A stretch of 64,000 nt of DNA from assembly GCF_002197815.1 (NCBI RefSeq), contig NZ_NIUB01000006.1, positions 102,929 through 166,928 on the forward strand. Direction: 5' to 3'. The stretch's first letter is position 1, and every line of letters starts with the position of its first letter. The position numbers and the translations under genes were made by a program. This stretch comes from Pseudomonas oleovorans subsp. oleovorans. GTDB taxonomy: Bacteria; Pseudomonadota; Gammaproteobacteria; Pseudomonadales; Pseudomonadaceae. Under the pieces are notes generated by a model. It saw nothing but the letters and a program-made list of their open reading frames with translations. It did no database searches and was not told the origin of the DNA. Below, piece by piece: positions 36,710-46,418 of this stretch.

Positions 36710-37705
36710 GGTCCGGCGCTAAAAAGAAGGTCCTTCGCATAGTTTGGGGAAAGTGCGGGTTGACACACCGGACTGGCAATTAGGTGTGGGCTTTCGATGA
36801 CTTGGTACTCTCCATTCTCACGCCGCCTGGCCTGATGGGTTTCGCCCCTTACGGGGGCGAGTCACTTGATTCGCTGCGCTCACCCTTCGGGCCAGCCTGC
36901 GGCTGTTACTTCGCTGCGCTTCGTAGCTGCTTGCCCAAGAGAAAGTAACCAAAGAGAAGGGCACTCCGACATCCGAGCTAGACGCCCCCGCCCTGCTGCG
37001 CCGGGGTTCCCTCGCTCCATCACCACTCCGGGGGCACGACCGGATGCGGCCCACTGACGAAGGGCCATCCATGGCCCATCGCAGCTCTCGCGACATCCAT
37101 GTCGCTCAACCCCTTACGTGGCGATTCCACTCGGCCTCCTGAGGGGAATTGGACGTCGCCTGTACCATCGCAGTTGAAGAGCAAAGGCAAAGGCCAGACG
37201 CCGCCAATTCCAATTCCGCAAAGATTACGTAAGCTCGCGACCTGGCCCCTTCAGGAGGCCGAGTGAAGGTGTTGCGTAGGGGGAGCGAGCCGCATGGATG
37301 CACCCAGTGCCAGGGCAGCCAGTTTGATCCCGTGCAGGCGGCTGCGCGGGGCTTTCTCGGTATGGGGCTTCATGGCGGCTAACTTCATTTGAAACACTCC
37401 TATGAACGACGTTATCCGTGGCAATTGGCCCATCGTGATGCTCGTCTACCAAGGGGCTTGGCGATATTGGCGTGTCACGATGGCTTGTCTCTTTGCCCAG
37501 GTCACTCAGTTCACGCAGGTATTTGCGCGACAGCGCCAGAAAGCGCGGTGTGGGCCCTATGTCCTCTTACAGCGGGTCGCCTTGCTCGTCCAGCGCCACG
37601 ACCTTGCTGCCGCGCACGTAGGGCTGCCTGGGTACGCGTCGCACCCTTGTAAGAAGTTGGCGCGCTGGGCACTCTGTTGACACCAGACAGGAGAAGGAGT
37701 GCGAC
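36710..37705. other. One-kilobase gene-poor region with degenerate repeats
   Basis: Between the small membrane protein gene and ppc. It contains low-complexity fragments seen between genes in other pseudomonads (for example TTTCGCCCCTTACGGGGGCGAGTCA at about 36840-36865 and GCTTGCCCAAGAGAAAGTAACCAAAGAGAAGGGC at about 36929-36962). A long inverted repeat, CACTCGGCCTCCTGAGGGG (from 37126) against its complement ending at 37264, is also present. Open frames cross it in several phases without recognisable proteins, apart from the 45-codon frame listed separately. It looks like a remnant of decayed mobile or repeated DNA. Confidence 0.5.
37251..37388 (-). CDS. Possible 45-residue protein
   Basis: A short frame with a strong ribosome site (AGGAGTGTTTCAA before the ATG) starting at 37388. 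The product begins MKLAAMKPHTEKAPRSRLHG and continues IKLAALALGASMRLA: basic, with a short hydrophobic patch. No family recognised. It lies inside a degenerate repeat-rich region, and its end overlaps an inverted repeat arm, so it may be non-coding. The ribosome site is the only positive evidence. Confidence 0.35.
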   Translation of the reverse strand: MKLAAMKPHTEKAPRSRLHGIKLAALALGASMRLAPPTQHLHSAS

Positions 37706-40342
37706 ATGGCGGAAATCGATGCGCGCCTGCGTGAAGAGGTGCACCTGCTCGGCGAGCTGCTCGGGCACACCATCAGCACCCAGTTGGGCGACGAGTTTCT
37801 CGACAAGATCGAACGCATACGCAAGTCGGCCAAGGCCGGTCGTCGTGGCTCTGCCGCGGGTGCCGAGCAGTTGACCAGCACCCTGGGGGACCTGGGTGAC
37901 GACGAACTGCTGCCGGTGGCGCGGGCCTTCAATCAGTTTCTCAACCTGGCCAACATCGCCGAGCAGCAGCACCGTGTGCGCCGTCGCCGTGCCGGTGAGC
38001 CCGAGCCATTCGAGTTGCGCGTGCTCGACGAGCTGCTCGAGCGCCTGCTCGCTGCCGGGCAGGGCAGCGATGATCTGGCGCGGCAACTGGGGCGTCTGGA
38101 CATCGAACTGGTGCTGACCGCGCACCCCACCGAAGTGGCGCGGCGTACGCTGATCCAGAAATACGATGCCATCGCCGCGCAACTGACGGCGCTGGATCAC
38201 AGCGACCTGTCGCCGAGTGAACGTGAGCGCATCGTCGAACGTTTGCAGCGGCTGATCGCCGAGGCTTGGCACACCGAGGAAATTCGTCGTAGCCGGCCCA
38301 GCCCGGTGGACGAAGCCAAGTGGGGTTTCGCTGTCATCGAGCATTCGCTATGGCAGGCCGTGCCGCAGTTCCTGCGCCGTGCCGATCAGAGCCTGCAGGC
38401 CGCTACCGGCCTGCGTCTGCCGCTGGAGGCTGCGCCGATTCGCTTCGCCTCGTGGATGGGCGGTGACCGTGACGGCAACCCCAATGTCACCGCGCGCGTG
38501 ACCCGTGAGGTGTTGCTGCTGGCGCGCTGGATGGCCGCTGATCTCTACCTGCGCGACGTGGACAATCTGGCCGCGGAACTGTCCATGCAGCAGGCCAGTG
38601 ACGAACTGCGCGCGCAGGTGGGCGACAGTGCCGAACCGTACCGTGCCTTGCTCAAGCAGCTGCGCGAGCGCCTGCGCGAAACGCGTAGCTGGGCGCAGCA
38701 GGCCCTCACTGCCGATGTGGCGCCGAGTACTGCAGTGCTGTGCGACAACCATGAGCTGCTGGCGCCGCTGCAGCTCTGCTACCAGTCGCTGCATGCCTGC
38801 GGCATGGGTGTGATTGCCGATGGTCCGTTGCTCGATTGCCTGCGCCGGGCAGCCACCTTCGGTCTATTTCTGGTACGCCTCGATGTTCGTCAGGATTCCT
38901 CCCGGCACGCTGCGGCGATGTCGGAAATCACCGATTATCTCGGCCTCGGTCGCTACGTCGAATGGGATGAGGAGGCGCGCCTCAGTTTTCTCCAGCGCGA
39001 GCTGGATAACCGCCGGCCACTGCTGCCGAACGACTATCGTCCTTCGGCCGATACTGCCGAGGTACTCGCCACCTGCCGCGAGGTGGCTGCCGCTCCCGCC
39101 GCATCGCTGGGCTCCTACGTGATCTCCATGGCCGGTGCTGCCTCCGACGTGCTGGCCGTGCAACTGCTGCTGAAAGAGGCCGGGTTGCGCCGGCCGATGC
39201 GGGTGGTGCCACTTTTCGAAACCCTGGCCGATTTGGACCACGCCGGGCCGGTTATCGACCGGCTACTGGGGTTGCCCGGCTATCGCGCGCGGCTGCATGG
39301 CCCTCAGGAAGTGATGATCGGTTATTCCGATTCGGCCAAGGACGCCGGTACAACCGCCGCAGCCTGGGCGCAGTACCGCGCCCAGGAGGAACTGGTGCGC
39401 CTGTGTCGCGAGCACCAGGTCGAACTGCTGTTGTTCCACGGTCGCGGTGGCACCGTCGGCCGTGGCGGTGGCCCTGCTCACGCAGCCATTCTGTCGCAAC
39501 CCCCGGGCTCGGTGGCGGGCCGTTTCCGCACCACCGAGCAGGGGGAAATGATCCGCTTCAAGTTCGGCCTGCCGGATATCGCCGTGCAGAACCTCAACCT
39601 CTATCTGGCCGCGGTGCTGGAAGCCACGCTGCTGCCGCCACCGGTACCGGAGCCAAGCTGGCGGGCGATGATGGACCGCCTTGCCGATGTCGGCGTGAAG
39701 GCCTATCGCGGCGTGGTGCGCGAGCATCCGCAGTTCGTCGAATACTTCCGCCAGGCCACGCCGGAGCAGGAGCTCGGCCGTTTGCCGCTGGGCAGCCGCC
39801 CGGCCAAGCGGCGCGAAGGCGGTGTGGAGAGCCTGCGGGCGATCCCGTGGATCTTCGCCTGGACGCAGACGCGACTGATGCTGCCGGCCTGGCTCGGCTG
39901 GGAGCAGGCCCTGGGACAAGCCCTGCAAGGCGGTGATGCTGACCTGCTGAAAAGCATGCGCGAACAATGGCCGTTCTTTCGCACCCGCATCGACATGCTG
40001 GAAATGGTCCTGACCAAAGCGGATGCCAATATCGCCGCCCTGTATGACGAGCGTCTGGTCGAGCCGGCCCTGCAGCCGCTGGGGGCGCAGTTACGCGACC
40101 TATTGTCGCAGGCGTGCGCTGCCGTGCTGGAATTGACCGGGCAGTCGCGCCTGCTCGCGCACAATCCGGAAACCCTGGAATCGATCAGCGTACGCAACAC
40201 CTACCTCGACCCGCTGCACCTGCTGCAGGTCGAGCTGCTGGCGCGCTGCCGGCAACGTCAACAGGCGCCCGAGAGCCCTCTGGAGCAGGCGTTGCTGGTC
40301 AGCGTGGCAGGTATCGCTGCAGGTTTGCGCAACACCGGTTGA
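37706..40342 (+). CDS. ppc: Phosphoenolpyruvate carboxylase
   Basis: An 878-residue enzyme that fixes bicarbonate onto PEP to give oxaloacetate for the TCA cycle. Catalytic motifs: [16 protein letters not shown] (active His), [24 protein letters not shown], and [16 protein letters not shown] (the mobile loop). The C-terminal [22 protein letters not shown] and the final RNTG fit the usual end. AGGAGAAGGAG lies before ATG 37706. TTGACA 25 bases upstream is too close to the gene to be its only promoter. It precedes adk and tsaB as in P. aeruginosa. Confidence 0.98.
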   Translation: MAEIDARLREEVHLLGELLGHTISTQLGDEFLDKIERIRKSAKAGRRGSAAGAEQLTSTLGDLGDDELLPVARAFNQFLNLANIAEQQHRVRRRRAGEPEPFELRVLDELLERLLAAGQGSDDLARQLGRLDIELVLTAHPTEVARRTLIQKYDAIAAQLTALDHSDLSPSERERIVERLQRLIAEAWHTEEIRRSRPSPVDEAKWGFAVIEHSLWQAVPQFLRRADQSLQAATGLRLPLEAAPIRFASWMGGDRDGNPNVTARVTREVLLLARWMAADLYLRDVDNLAAELSMQQASDELRAQVGDSAEPYRALLKQLRERLRETRSWAQQALTADVAPSTAVLCDNHELLAPLQLCYQSLHACGMGVIADGPLLDCLRRAATFGLFLVRLDVRQDSSRHAAAMSEITDYLGLGRYVEWDEEARLSFLQRELDNRRPLLPNDYRPSADTAEVLATCREVAAAPAASLGSYVISMAGAASDVLAVQLLLKEAGLRRPMRVVPLFETLADLDHAGPVIDRLLGLPGYRARLHGPQEVMIGYSDSAKDAGTTAAAWAQYRAQEELVRLCREHQVELLLFHGRGGTVGRGGGPAHAAILSQPPGSVAGRFRTTEQGEMIRFKFGLPDIAVQNLNLYLAAVLEATLLPPPVPEPSWRAMMDRLADVGVKAYRGVVREHPQFVEYFRQATPEQELGRLPLGSRPAKRREGGVESLRAIPWIFAWTQTRLMLPAWLGWEQALGQALQGGDADLLKSMREQWPFFRTRIDMLEMVLTKADANIAALYDERLVEPALQPLGAQLRDLLSQACAAVLELTGQSRLLAHNPETLESISVRNTYLDPLHLLQVELLARCRQRQQAPESPLEQALLVSVAGIAAGLRNTG

Positions 40343-40546
40343 AGGACGGCAGGTGCTGGCCGTCATATGCCTGGCCAGCGTCATGTGCCTGATTCAGGCC
40401 GCCAGGAGGAGGGTTTTATCCGACTTTTGGCGGCTTGTGCGCCTGGGGTGCGCTGTGTATCTTGAGCAGCCTTTTGGCCGCTACGGCAGCCGCACTACAT
40501 TCAAGAGATTGGCCCCACGAGGCGAGTCCGACCGATTACTACATAA

Positions 40547-41212
<666 letters not shown>

Positions 41213-41236
41213 GTCCAGCTCGCCCAGCGTTATCGC

Positions 41237-41264
41237 AACAAGGCCCCGCAAGGGGCCTTGTTCG
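41237..41264 (+). terminator. Rho-independent terminator after adk
   Basis: AACAAGGCCCC (41237-41247) pairs with GGGGCCTTGTT (41252-41262) over a four-base loop, followed by CGTT. Placed 25 bases after the adk stop. Confidence 0.85.
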
Positions 41265-41391
41265 TTATGGAGCCTGACACGTTCAGGTCGTTCTCAAGCA
41301 TGGCCGCGCAATGTGTGCCGGCTAGTATCGACGATGTAGCCTCCGGTCTGCGCCGGGGCGTGTCGATAACCTATAGGGAAGAGGGCATTCA

Positions 41392-42153
41392 ATGACCGAG
41401 AGACGCATCTGGCTGGGCCTTGCGGTATCGCTGCTGGCCACTCCGCTGGCATTTGCCGACACCGCGACGGATTGTTCCGTCGCCGAGTTCACCATGGGCC
41501 TGCGCTTTCAGCAGCAGTCCGCGGAAATCCAGGCGCTGCAGTTGCAGGCCTACAACATCGCCACGGAGAAGCTCGACAAGGCTGTGGCGGCGGCGAAGGA
41601 TCCCTCGAAGCTGGCCATCGTCACCGACCTCGATGAAACCGTGATCGACAACAGCGCGCTGCTGGCCCGCGATCTGGCCAACTGTCATCAGTACGATGCC
41701 TGGGACACCTGGCTGCCCTGGGAACGTGACGGTACGCCGGAGCTGATCCCTGGCGCGAAGAAGTTTCTCGAGCATGCCGACAAGCTCGGCGTGACCATCC
41801 GCTACGTCTCCGATCGTGCCGACGAGCAGAAGAAATACACCCTGGCCACCCTGAGCAAACTAGGCCTGCCGCAGGTATCGGAAGAGAGCGTGCTGCTGCT
41901 CGGGCCGCCCAAGGTCGAGCGTCGCGCCATCGTCAGTGCCGATCACCAGATCATCATGCTGCTGGGCGATACGCTGCATGACTTCGATGCGCGTTTCCGC
42001 AAAACGCCGCTCGACGCACAGCGCAAGACCGTTGCCGAAGAGTCGGACAAGTGGGGTGTGGAGTGGATCGTGTTCCCCAATGCCGGATATGGCACCTGGT
42101 CCAAGGCGCCGCTCAAAGGCTGGGAGGCCGAGCCGGTAGTCGAGCCCTGGTAA
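41392..42153 (+). CDS. HAD-family acid phosphatase / 5'-nucleotidase (class C, e(P4)-like)
   Basis: A 253-residue exported phosphatase. Signal peptide MTERRIWLGLAVSLLATPLAFA. HAD motif I is AIVTDLDETVIDNSALL (D-x-D-E-T of the DDDD superfamily), and motif III/IV is IIMLLGDTLHDFDARF. The W-x-x-W segment DAWDTWLPWERDGTPELIPGAKKFLEHA matches class C nonspecific acid phosphatases, which dephosphorylate nucleoside monophosphates and other esters in the periplasm. No lipobox is present, unlike the e(P4) lipoprotein. Its TAA stop overlaps the start of a dispersed palindromic element. Confidence 0.9.
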   Translation: MTERRIWLGLAVSLLATPLAFADTATDCSVAEFTMGLRFQQQSAEIQALQLQAYNIATEKLDKAVAAAKDPSKLAIVTDLDETVIDNSALLARDLANCHQYDAWDTWLPWERDGTPELIPGAKKFLEHADKLGVTIRYVSDRADEQKKYTLATLSKLGLPQVSEESVLLLGPPKVERRAIVSADHQIIMLLGDTLHDFDARFRKTPLDAQRKTVAEESDKWGVEWIVFPNAGYGTWSKAPLKGWEAEPVVEPW

Positions 42154-42421
42154 GAGCCTGTTCAAAGTCTGCTGCGCGTCGGCCCTGCCGCGTTTAAAAC
42201 AGGCTCGGAAAGCCGCTTGCGGCTAACGCGCTTTAGCGCGGCCCGAAGGGCGAACGAAGTGAGTAATGCTCATGTACAAAAGTACAGTCGCCTGCGACTC
42301 CGACCGTTCCTCGCCTGTTTGATTCGCTGGCGCTCACCCTTCGGGCCAGCCTTCGGCTGTTACTCCCGCTGGTCGTTGTGCCTTGCATTGCTCTAGCTCG
42401 CGAGACTTTGAGCAGGCTCTA
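42152..42421. repeat. Dispersed palindromic element, copy B (variable-TIR family)
   Basis: About 268 bases, with ends AGAGCCTGTTCAAAGTCT (42153-42170) and, on the opposite strand from 42420, AGAGCCTGCTCAAAGTCT (17/18). The interior is largely alignable with copy A at 16315 (for example CGGAAAGCCGCTTGCGGCTAACGC and TTCGGGCCAGCCTTCGGCTGTTACTCCCGCTGGTCGTTG). It starts at the TAA stop of the phosphatase gene and ends CAGGCTCTAA. No coding capacity. Confidence 0.75.
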
Positions 42422-42484
42422 AGGGTGCCCATCGGTCGCTCGGCGCAAGTCGGGCGCCGTCATGGTGCTGGAAAAAAATGCGTC

Positions 42485-42512
42485 GAGCCGGTCTAATGCC
42501 GGCTCTTTTTTC
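42485..42512 (+). terminator. Terminator-like hairpin just before tsaB
   Basis: GAGCCGG (42485-42491) pairs with CCGGCTC (42499-42505), followed by TTTTTTCTT. It ends about 20 bases before the tsaB start, so it can terminate the phosphatase transcript or attenuate tsaB. Confidence 0.7.
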
Positions 42513-42530
42513 TTCAGCTGTCCGAATGCA

Positions 42531-43214
42531 ATGACCACTCTCCTGGCCCTCGATACCGCCACCGAAGCCTGCTCCGTCGCACTGCTGCATGATGGTCGCG
42601 TGCTCAGCCACTACGAAGTCGCCCCGCGCATGCATGCGCAGCGCCTGTTGCCGATGATTCAGCAACTGCTGGGCGAGGCGGGTATCGCCGCATCGGCGCT
42701 GGATGCCATCGCCTTCGGTCGTGGCCCGGGTGCGTTCACCGGTGTGCGCATCGCCATCGGCGTGGTGCAGGGGCTGGCCTTTGCCCTGGATCGTCCCGTG
42801 CTGCCGGTATCCAATCTGGCCGTGTTGGCCCAGCGTGCGCTGCGTGAGCAGGGCGCGACTCAGGTCGCAGCCGCCATCGACGCGCGGATGGACGAAGTCT
42901 ATTGGGGCTGCTACCGCGTCGAAGCCGGCGAGATGCGTCTGCTCGGTCAGGAGGCGGTGTTGCCGCCGGAGCATGCCGAGGCGCCGCGTGGCAGCGATGG
43001 TGAGTGGTTCGGCGCCGGCACCGGTTGGGGTACCTTCGCCGCGCGTATCGCCCTCACACCTGTGAGCATGGATGGCAGCATGCTGCCGCACGCCGAAGAC
43101 CTGCTGACTCTGGCCCGTTTTGCCTGGGCCCGTGGCGAGGCGGTACCGGCCGATCAGGCGCAGCCGGTGTACCTGCGTGACCAGGTCGCCACGCCGAAAG
43201 CACCGCCGGCATGA
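42531..43214 (+). CDS. tsaB: tRNA threonylcarbamoyladenosine biosynthesis protein TsaB
   Basis: A 227-residue ASKHA-fold protein (YeaZ), partner of TsaD and TsaE in making t6A at position 37 of ANN-decoding tRNAs. N-terminal LLALDTATEACSVALLHDGRV and FGRGPGAFTGVRIAIGVVQGLAFAL are family hallmarks. ATG 42531 fits the family start (MTTLLALDT). An in-frame ATG at 42462 lies upstream of a terminator-like hairpin and is rejected. No clear Shine-Dalgarno sequence is visible. Confidence 0.94.
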   Translation: MTTLLALDTATEACSVALLHDGRVLSHYEVAPRMHAQRLLPMIQQLLGEAGIAASALDAIAFGRGPGAFTGVRIAIGVVQGLAFALDRPVLPVSNLAVLAQRALREQGATQVAAAIDARMDEVYWGCYRVEAGEMRLLGQEAVLPPEHAEAPRGSDGEWFGAGTGWGTFAARIALTPVSMDGSMLPHAEDLLTLARFAWARGEAVPADQAQPVYLRDQVATPKAPPA

Positions 43215-43327
43215 CAACTGGTCGGATGCTTGGCGTCAGGATTCCTTCGGCATTTGCCAAGGACGCAGCCCGCCGCTACATTGCCAGCACTGTCCCTTGT
43301 TCAGCCGAGCCCACCGAGCAGTCCTAG

Positions 43328-43672
43328 ATGCGGATCGACGGTTACTTACCCTCCTACTCGCCAGACCGTGGCCCCCGTTCGGGCACCGCGGTCACGCCCT
43401 ATCGTGAGGCGCAGCGGGAGGTCGAGGTTCAGCGTGAACAACCGGCTGCACCCGCCAGTAGCCAGGGGCTGGAGCAGGCGCCGCAGATTCGCCGCGTACA
43501 GGCCAGCAGCAGTAACACCGATAGCCTGCCGACCCGCTCGCAGGACCTCAGTTATCAACAGCCTACGTTGAGCAACCGTGCCGCTCAGGCGTTGGCCAGC
43601 TACAGCGCCACCGCCGCTTACGCCAGCGAGTACGATGCGCAGGAAGTGCTCGGCCTCGATCTCTACGTGTAA
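43328..43672 (+). CDS. Conserved-looking hypothetical protein, low complexity
   Basis: A 114-residue polar protein rich in Ser, Gln, Ala and Pro (YREAQREVEVQREQPAAPASSQGLEQAPQIRRVQASSS), ending NRAAQALASYSATAAYASEYDAQEVLGLDLYV. No domain recognised and no membrane segment. A short protein also follows tsaB in P. aeruginosa, which supports a real gene. The ribosome site is weak (GAGCAG upstream of ATG 43328). Confidence 0.6.
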   Translation: MRIDGYLPSYSPDRGPRSGTAVTPYREAQREVEVQREQPAAPASSQGLEQAPQIRRVQASSSNTDSLPTRSQDLSYQQPTLSNRAAQALASYSATAAYASEYDAQEVLGLDLYV

Positions 43673-43725
43673 CCCCGTTTCACGGCGTGGCTCACGCCCC
43701 TCAGCTTGGACCGTCGCATAGATCG

Positions 43726-44595
43726 ATGAGCGCTGCGCTTCCCTATTACCTTGGTTGTCCGTCCTGGAGCGAAGCGGCCTGGCGCGCCACGCTGTATCCG
43801 CAGGATACCCGGCCAACCGAGTTTCTCAGCCGCTACACCGAGGTGTTCAACGCGGTGGAAGGCAACACCACGTTCTATGCCAGGCCCAGCGAGCAAACGG
43901 TGGCGCGCTGGGCGCAGGTCATGCCGGCGCACTTTCGTTTCTGCGCCAAGTTGCCGCGAGACATCAGCCATAGCGAGGATCTTTGCCAGCAACTGGATGA
44001 AGTCACGCAGTTTCGCCAGTTGCTGGCACCGCTCGGCGAACGAGTGGCGCCTTACTGGCTGCAACTGCCGGCCAGCTTCGCGCCGTCGCGGTTGGCGGAA
44101 CTGGCGGCGTTCATCGAACAGTGGGGAGACTGGCCACTGGCGATAGAGGTGCGCCACCCGGAGTTCTTCGCCAAGGGCGATGCCGAACGCGTGCTCAATC
44201 GCCTGCTGCACGAGCGTGGTATCGAGCGCATCTGCCTGGATTCGCGCGCGCTGTTCAGCTGCGACTCGCAGGAGCCCGCCGTGCTGCATGCGCAAGCCAA
44301 GAAGCCGCGCCTGCCGACTCGGCCTACCGCGTTCAGTCAGGGCCCGCAGTTGCGCTTCATCGGTCACCCCGAGTTGCTGGCCAACGACCCCTTCATGCTG
44401 CCCTGGCTGGACAAGGTCGCCGGCTGGATCGAGCAGGGGCTGCGTCCTTACGTTTTTGCCCATACCTCGGACAACCGCCTGGCACCGGAGCTGGCGCGGC
44501 GTTTTCATGAGCAGCTGATGCAGCGCCTGCCTGGTTTGCCCGAACTGCCTGTGTTGCAGATTGAACCGGAACTGGAGCAGCTTGGCTTACTCTGA
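43726..44595 (+). CDS. DUF72 domain-containing protein
   Basis: A 289-residue TIM-barrel-like DUF72 (YecE) protein: YYLGCPSWSEAAWRATLYP, the FNAVEGNTTFYARPSEQTVARWAQVMPAHFRFCAKLPRDISH block and LAIEVRHPEFFAKGDAE are typical. No enzymatic function is known. ATG 43726 (MSAALPYYLG) is preferred over GTG 43687, which adds 13 non-family residues. The extensin-like gene starts 12 bases after the stop, indicating co-transcription. Confidence 0.88.
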   Translation: MSAALPYYLGCPSWSEAAWRATLYPQDTRPTEFLSRYTEVFNAVEGNTTFYARPSEQTVARWAQVMPAHFRFCAKLPRDISHSEDLCQQLDEVTQFRQLLAPLGERVAPYWLQLPASFAPSRLAELAAFIEQWGDWPLAIEVRHPEFFAKGDAERVLNRLLHERGIERICLDSRALFSCDSQEPAVLHAQAKKPRLPTRPTAFSQGPQLRFIGHPELLANDPFMLPWLDKVAGWIEQGLRPYVFAHTSDNRLAPELARRFHEQLMQRLPGLPELPVLQIEPELEQLGLL

Positions 44596-44607
44596 TGGAG
44601 CATGGAT

Positions 44608-45309
44608 ATGCTGATACGGATAATCGGCCGTTTGCTGTTTCTCTTCCTGCTGCTGGGCGCAGCGCTACTGGTGGCGCTGTGGCGTGGCTGGCTGGAGGTG
44701 GCGCCGCGTTACAACCCCTGGGCGCCGCTGGATGTGCGAGAGACGCCGAACCTGCTGACCCCCTTCAAGCTCTGGCGTCTGGGTGATGATCGCGAGTTGT
44801 GCGACTTGGCCCTGGCGACGTCCGGGCTGCGTTTTACCCGTCTGGCCGACAGCGCGCCGCACCCGGGTTGCCCGGTGGAAAACGCCGTGCGCATCCAGGG
44901 CGCCAACGTTGGCCTGAGCAGCAGCTTCATGGCCACCTGCCCGCTGGCGGTGAGTTTCGCCCTGTTCGAGCGACATGGCTTGCAGCCGGCTGCGCAAGCG
45001 GTGTTCGGCCAGCCGGTGAGCCGCGTCGAGCATGTCGGCAGCTTCACCTGTCGCAGCATTGCCGGTAGCCAGCGGCCCAGCCAGCATTCCTATGCCAACG
45101 CGCTGGATATGGTCGGCTTCCGTCTGCGCGACGGCCAGCACATAAGCGTGCTGCGCGACTGGCCGGGGCAGGGCGACAAGGCGCGCTTTCTGCGTCTGGT
45201 GCAGGAAGCGGCCTGTGACAGCTTCAACGTCACCCTGGGCCCGGAATACAACGCCGCCCACCGCGATCACTTTCACGTGGACATGGGCATGTGGCGGATG
45301 TGTCGCTGA
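44608..45309 (+). CDS. Extensin-like (LAS-type) zinc peptidase domain protein, membrane-anchored
   Basis: A 233-residue protein with one N-terminal membrane helix (IIGRLLFLFLLLGAALLVALW) and an Extensin-like_C domain. The zinc ligands of the LAS peptidase class are visible: H and D in QHSYANALDMVGF (H-x6-D) and HFH in NAAHRDHFHVDMG. Relatives are peptidoglycan endopeptidases or D,D-carboxypeptidases (MepA/VanY type). Four or more cysteines suggest periplasmic disulfides. GGAG lies seven bases before ATG 44608; ATG 44602 is too close to it. Confidence 0.87.
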   Translation: MLIRIIGRLLFLFLLLGAALLVALWRGWLEVAPRYNPWAPLDVRETPNLLTPFKLWRLGDDRELCDLALATSGLRFTRLADSAPHPGCPVENAVRIQGANVGLSSSFMATCPLAVSFALFERHGLQPAAQAVFGQPVSRVEHVGSFTCRSIAGSQRPSQHSYANALDMVGFRLRDGQHISVLRDWPGQGDKARFLRLVQEAACDSFNVTLGPEYNAAHRDHFHVDMGMWRMCR

Positions 45310-45321
45310 GGCGCTTGCGAT

Positions 45322-45378
45322 CCGTAGGGCGGGTGCAACCCGCCATAGCGCCAATGGCGGGTTGCACCCGCCCTACGG
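45322..45378. repeat. GGGCGGGTGCAACCCGCC palindromic repeat, copy 2
   Basis: The left arm, CCGTAGGGCGGGTGCAACCCGCCAT (45322-45346), is perfectly complementary to 45354-45378 with a seven-base loop. Same repeat as at 21469 and 54814. Confidence 0.8.
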
Positions 45379-45401
45379 CAACGAAAAAGCTTCGCCATCC
45401 T

Positions 45402-45547
45402 TAGCAGGCTGTTGAAAAACTACCTGCGTTGCCATTGCTGCGTTAAAAATAGGCTCAAAATGCTCATTTACAACTCGTAAACTCCGCTTTTCCGCCTGTT
45501 TTTGCCTTGCACTGGCTGCCTCGGCTACGTTTTTCAACGGCCTGCTA
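45402..45547. repeat. Dispersed palindromic element, copy C, short form
   Basis: A 146-base element with ends TAGCAGGCTGTTGAAAAAC (45402-45420) and, on the other strand from 45547, TAGCAGGCCGTTGAAAAAC (18/19). Core blocks shared with copy A include TGCTGCGTTAAAAA and ATGCTCATTTACAACTCGTAAACT. It lacks the central part present in copies A and B. Its right end carries the TAG stop codon of the minus-strand gene at 45545. Confidence 0.78.
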
Positions 45548-46312
45548 GCGCTTGGCCAACAGCAGATCGGCCGCCTGTCCGCTGCGTCCATCGGTGAACT
45601 CGAATCGGCCCAACTGGGCGATCCGGTCGTAAGCGCCCAGGGCGATGCTCACGTCGCGGGCGCGCAGGTCGATGGCGCTGACGCCGGCTTCGCCGAGCTT
45701 CTGCAACTGCTGGCGGCCCTGGGCATCGAAACGCAACAGGCGCAGTTGGTCGAATACCGCATCGGCCGCATCAATACGGCCGTCGCCGTTGTCGTCGAAG
45801 CGGGCCAGTTCGGCGAAGCCATTGGCAGCGCCATGCTGATCGCCGAACAGCTCGCGGCCATCGTCGATATGCCCGTTGCCGTTACGATCCAGCGCCAGTA
45901 GCGCGTCGTCACCGGTGGGTACGCTGATCGAGTCCATGCGTCCGTCGGCATCCAGATCGAAGCGCACGGGGCGGCTCAGGCCGCTGGTGGGAAAACCATT
46001 GCCGGCCAGATCCAGCACCAGTGGATCGACCTGCTGGGGCGCCTGGCCCAGGCTGACATTCAGTTCCAGGCCGCGTTGATCGATTACCGCCTGGCTGACC
46101 ACGGCGGCGCTGCTGGACACGGCAGGTGGCTCGGCGGTTTCCCGCAGCTCACGAGCGATCTCACCTGGTTTCTGCTCTTCGTCTATCCCAAGGGTGCGGC
46201 GCAGAATCTGATAGTTGATGGATTCGTGTGTCGCGCGGTCGAGTTCGTCATCGAGAGGACGAGCGCTGACGGGGCTGTTGTTTGGGCGTGGGGCGGAGAG
46301 GGCGTCGAACAT
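45545..46312 (-). CDS. EF-hand/RTX-like calcium-binding protein, unknown role
   Basis: A 255-residue protein. The N-terminal half is unstructured-looking, followed by DPLVLDLAGNGFPTSGLSRPVRFDLDADGRMDSI. Two more loops follow, DRNGNGHIDDGRELFGD and DDNGDGRIDAADAVFDQL, all fitting the D-x-[DN]-x-[DN]-G calcium-loop pattern. DPLVLDL with these loops occurs near the C-terminus of large hemolysin-type proteins, here as a small separate protein. No signal peptide seen. ATG 46312 has GAGAG upstream. Its stop codon lies inside a palindromic element, so the C-terminus may have been altered by that element. Confidence 0.7.
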   Translation of the reverse strand: MFDALSAPRPNNSPVSARPLDDELDRATHESINYQILRRTLGIDEEQKPGEIARELRETAEPPAVSSSAAVVSQAVIDQRGLELNVSLGQAPQQVDPLVLDLAGNGFPTSGLSRPVRFDLDADGRMDSISVPTGDDALLALDRNGNGHIDDGRELFGDQHGAANGFAELARFDDNGDGRIDAADAVFDQLRLLRFDAQGRQQLQKLGEAGVSAIDLRARDVSIALGAYDRIAQLGRFEFTDGRSGQAADLLLAKR

Positions 46313-46418
46313 GTTCACTCTCGATGCGGCTGTCGGCGGCCGGGTCTGGCAGAATGCCGCTTCTTCGATATCGGCCGTGTGGCCGGTGCTTTGAGTGATT
46401 TTTGAGCAGAACGAGCCA

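Noticed and set aside
37677..37682. TTGACA before ppc as a promoter -35 box
   Set aside because: Only about 25 bases remain to the ATG, too little for a -10 box, start site and ribosome site.
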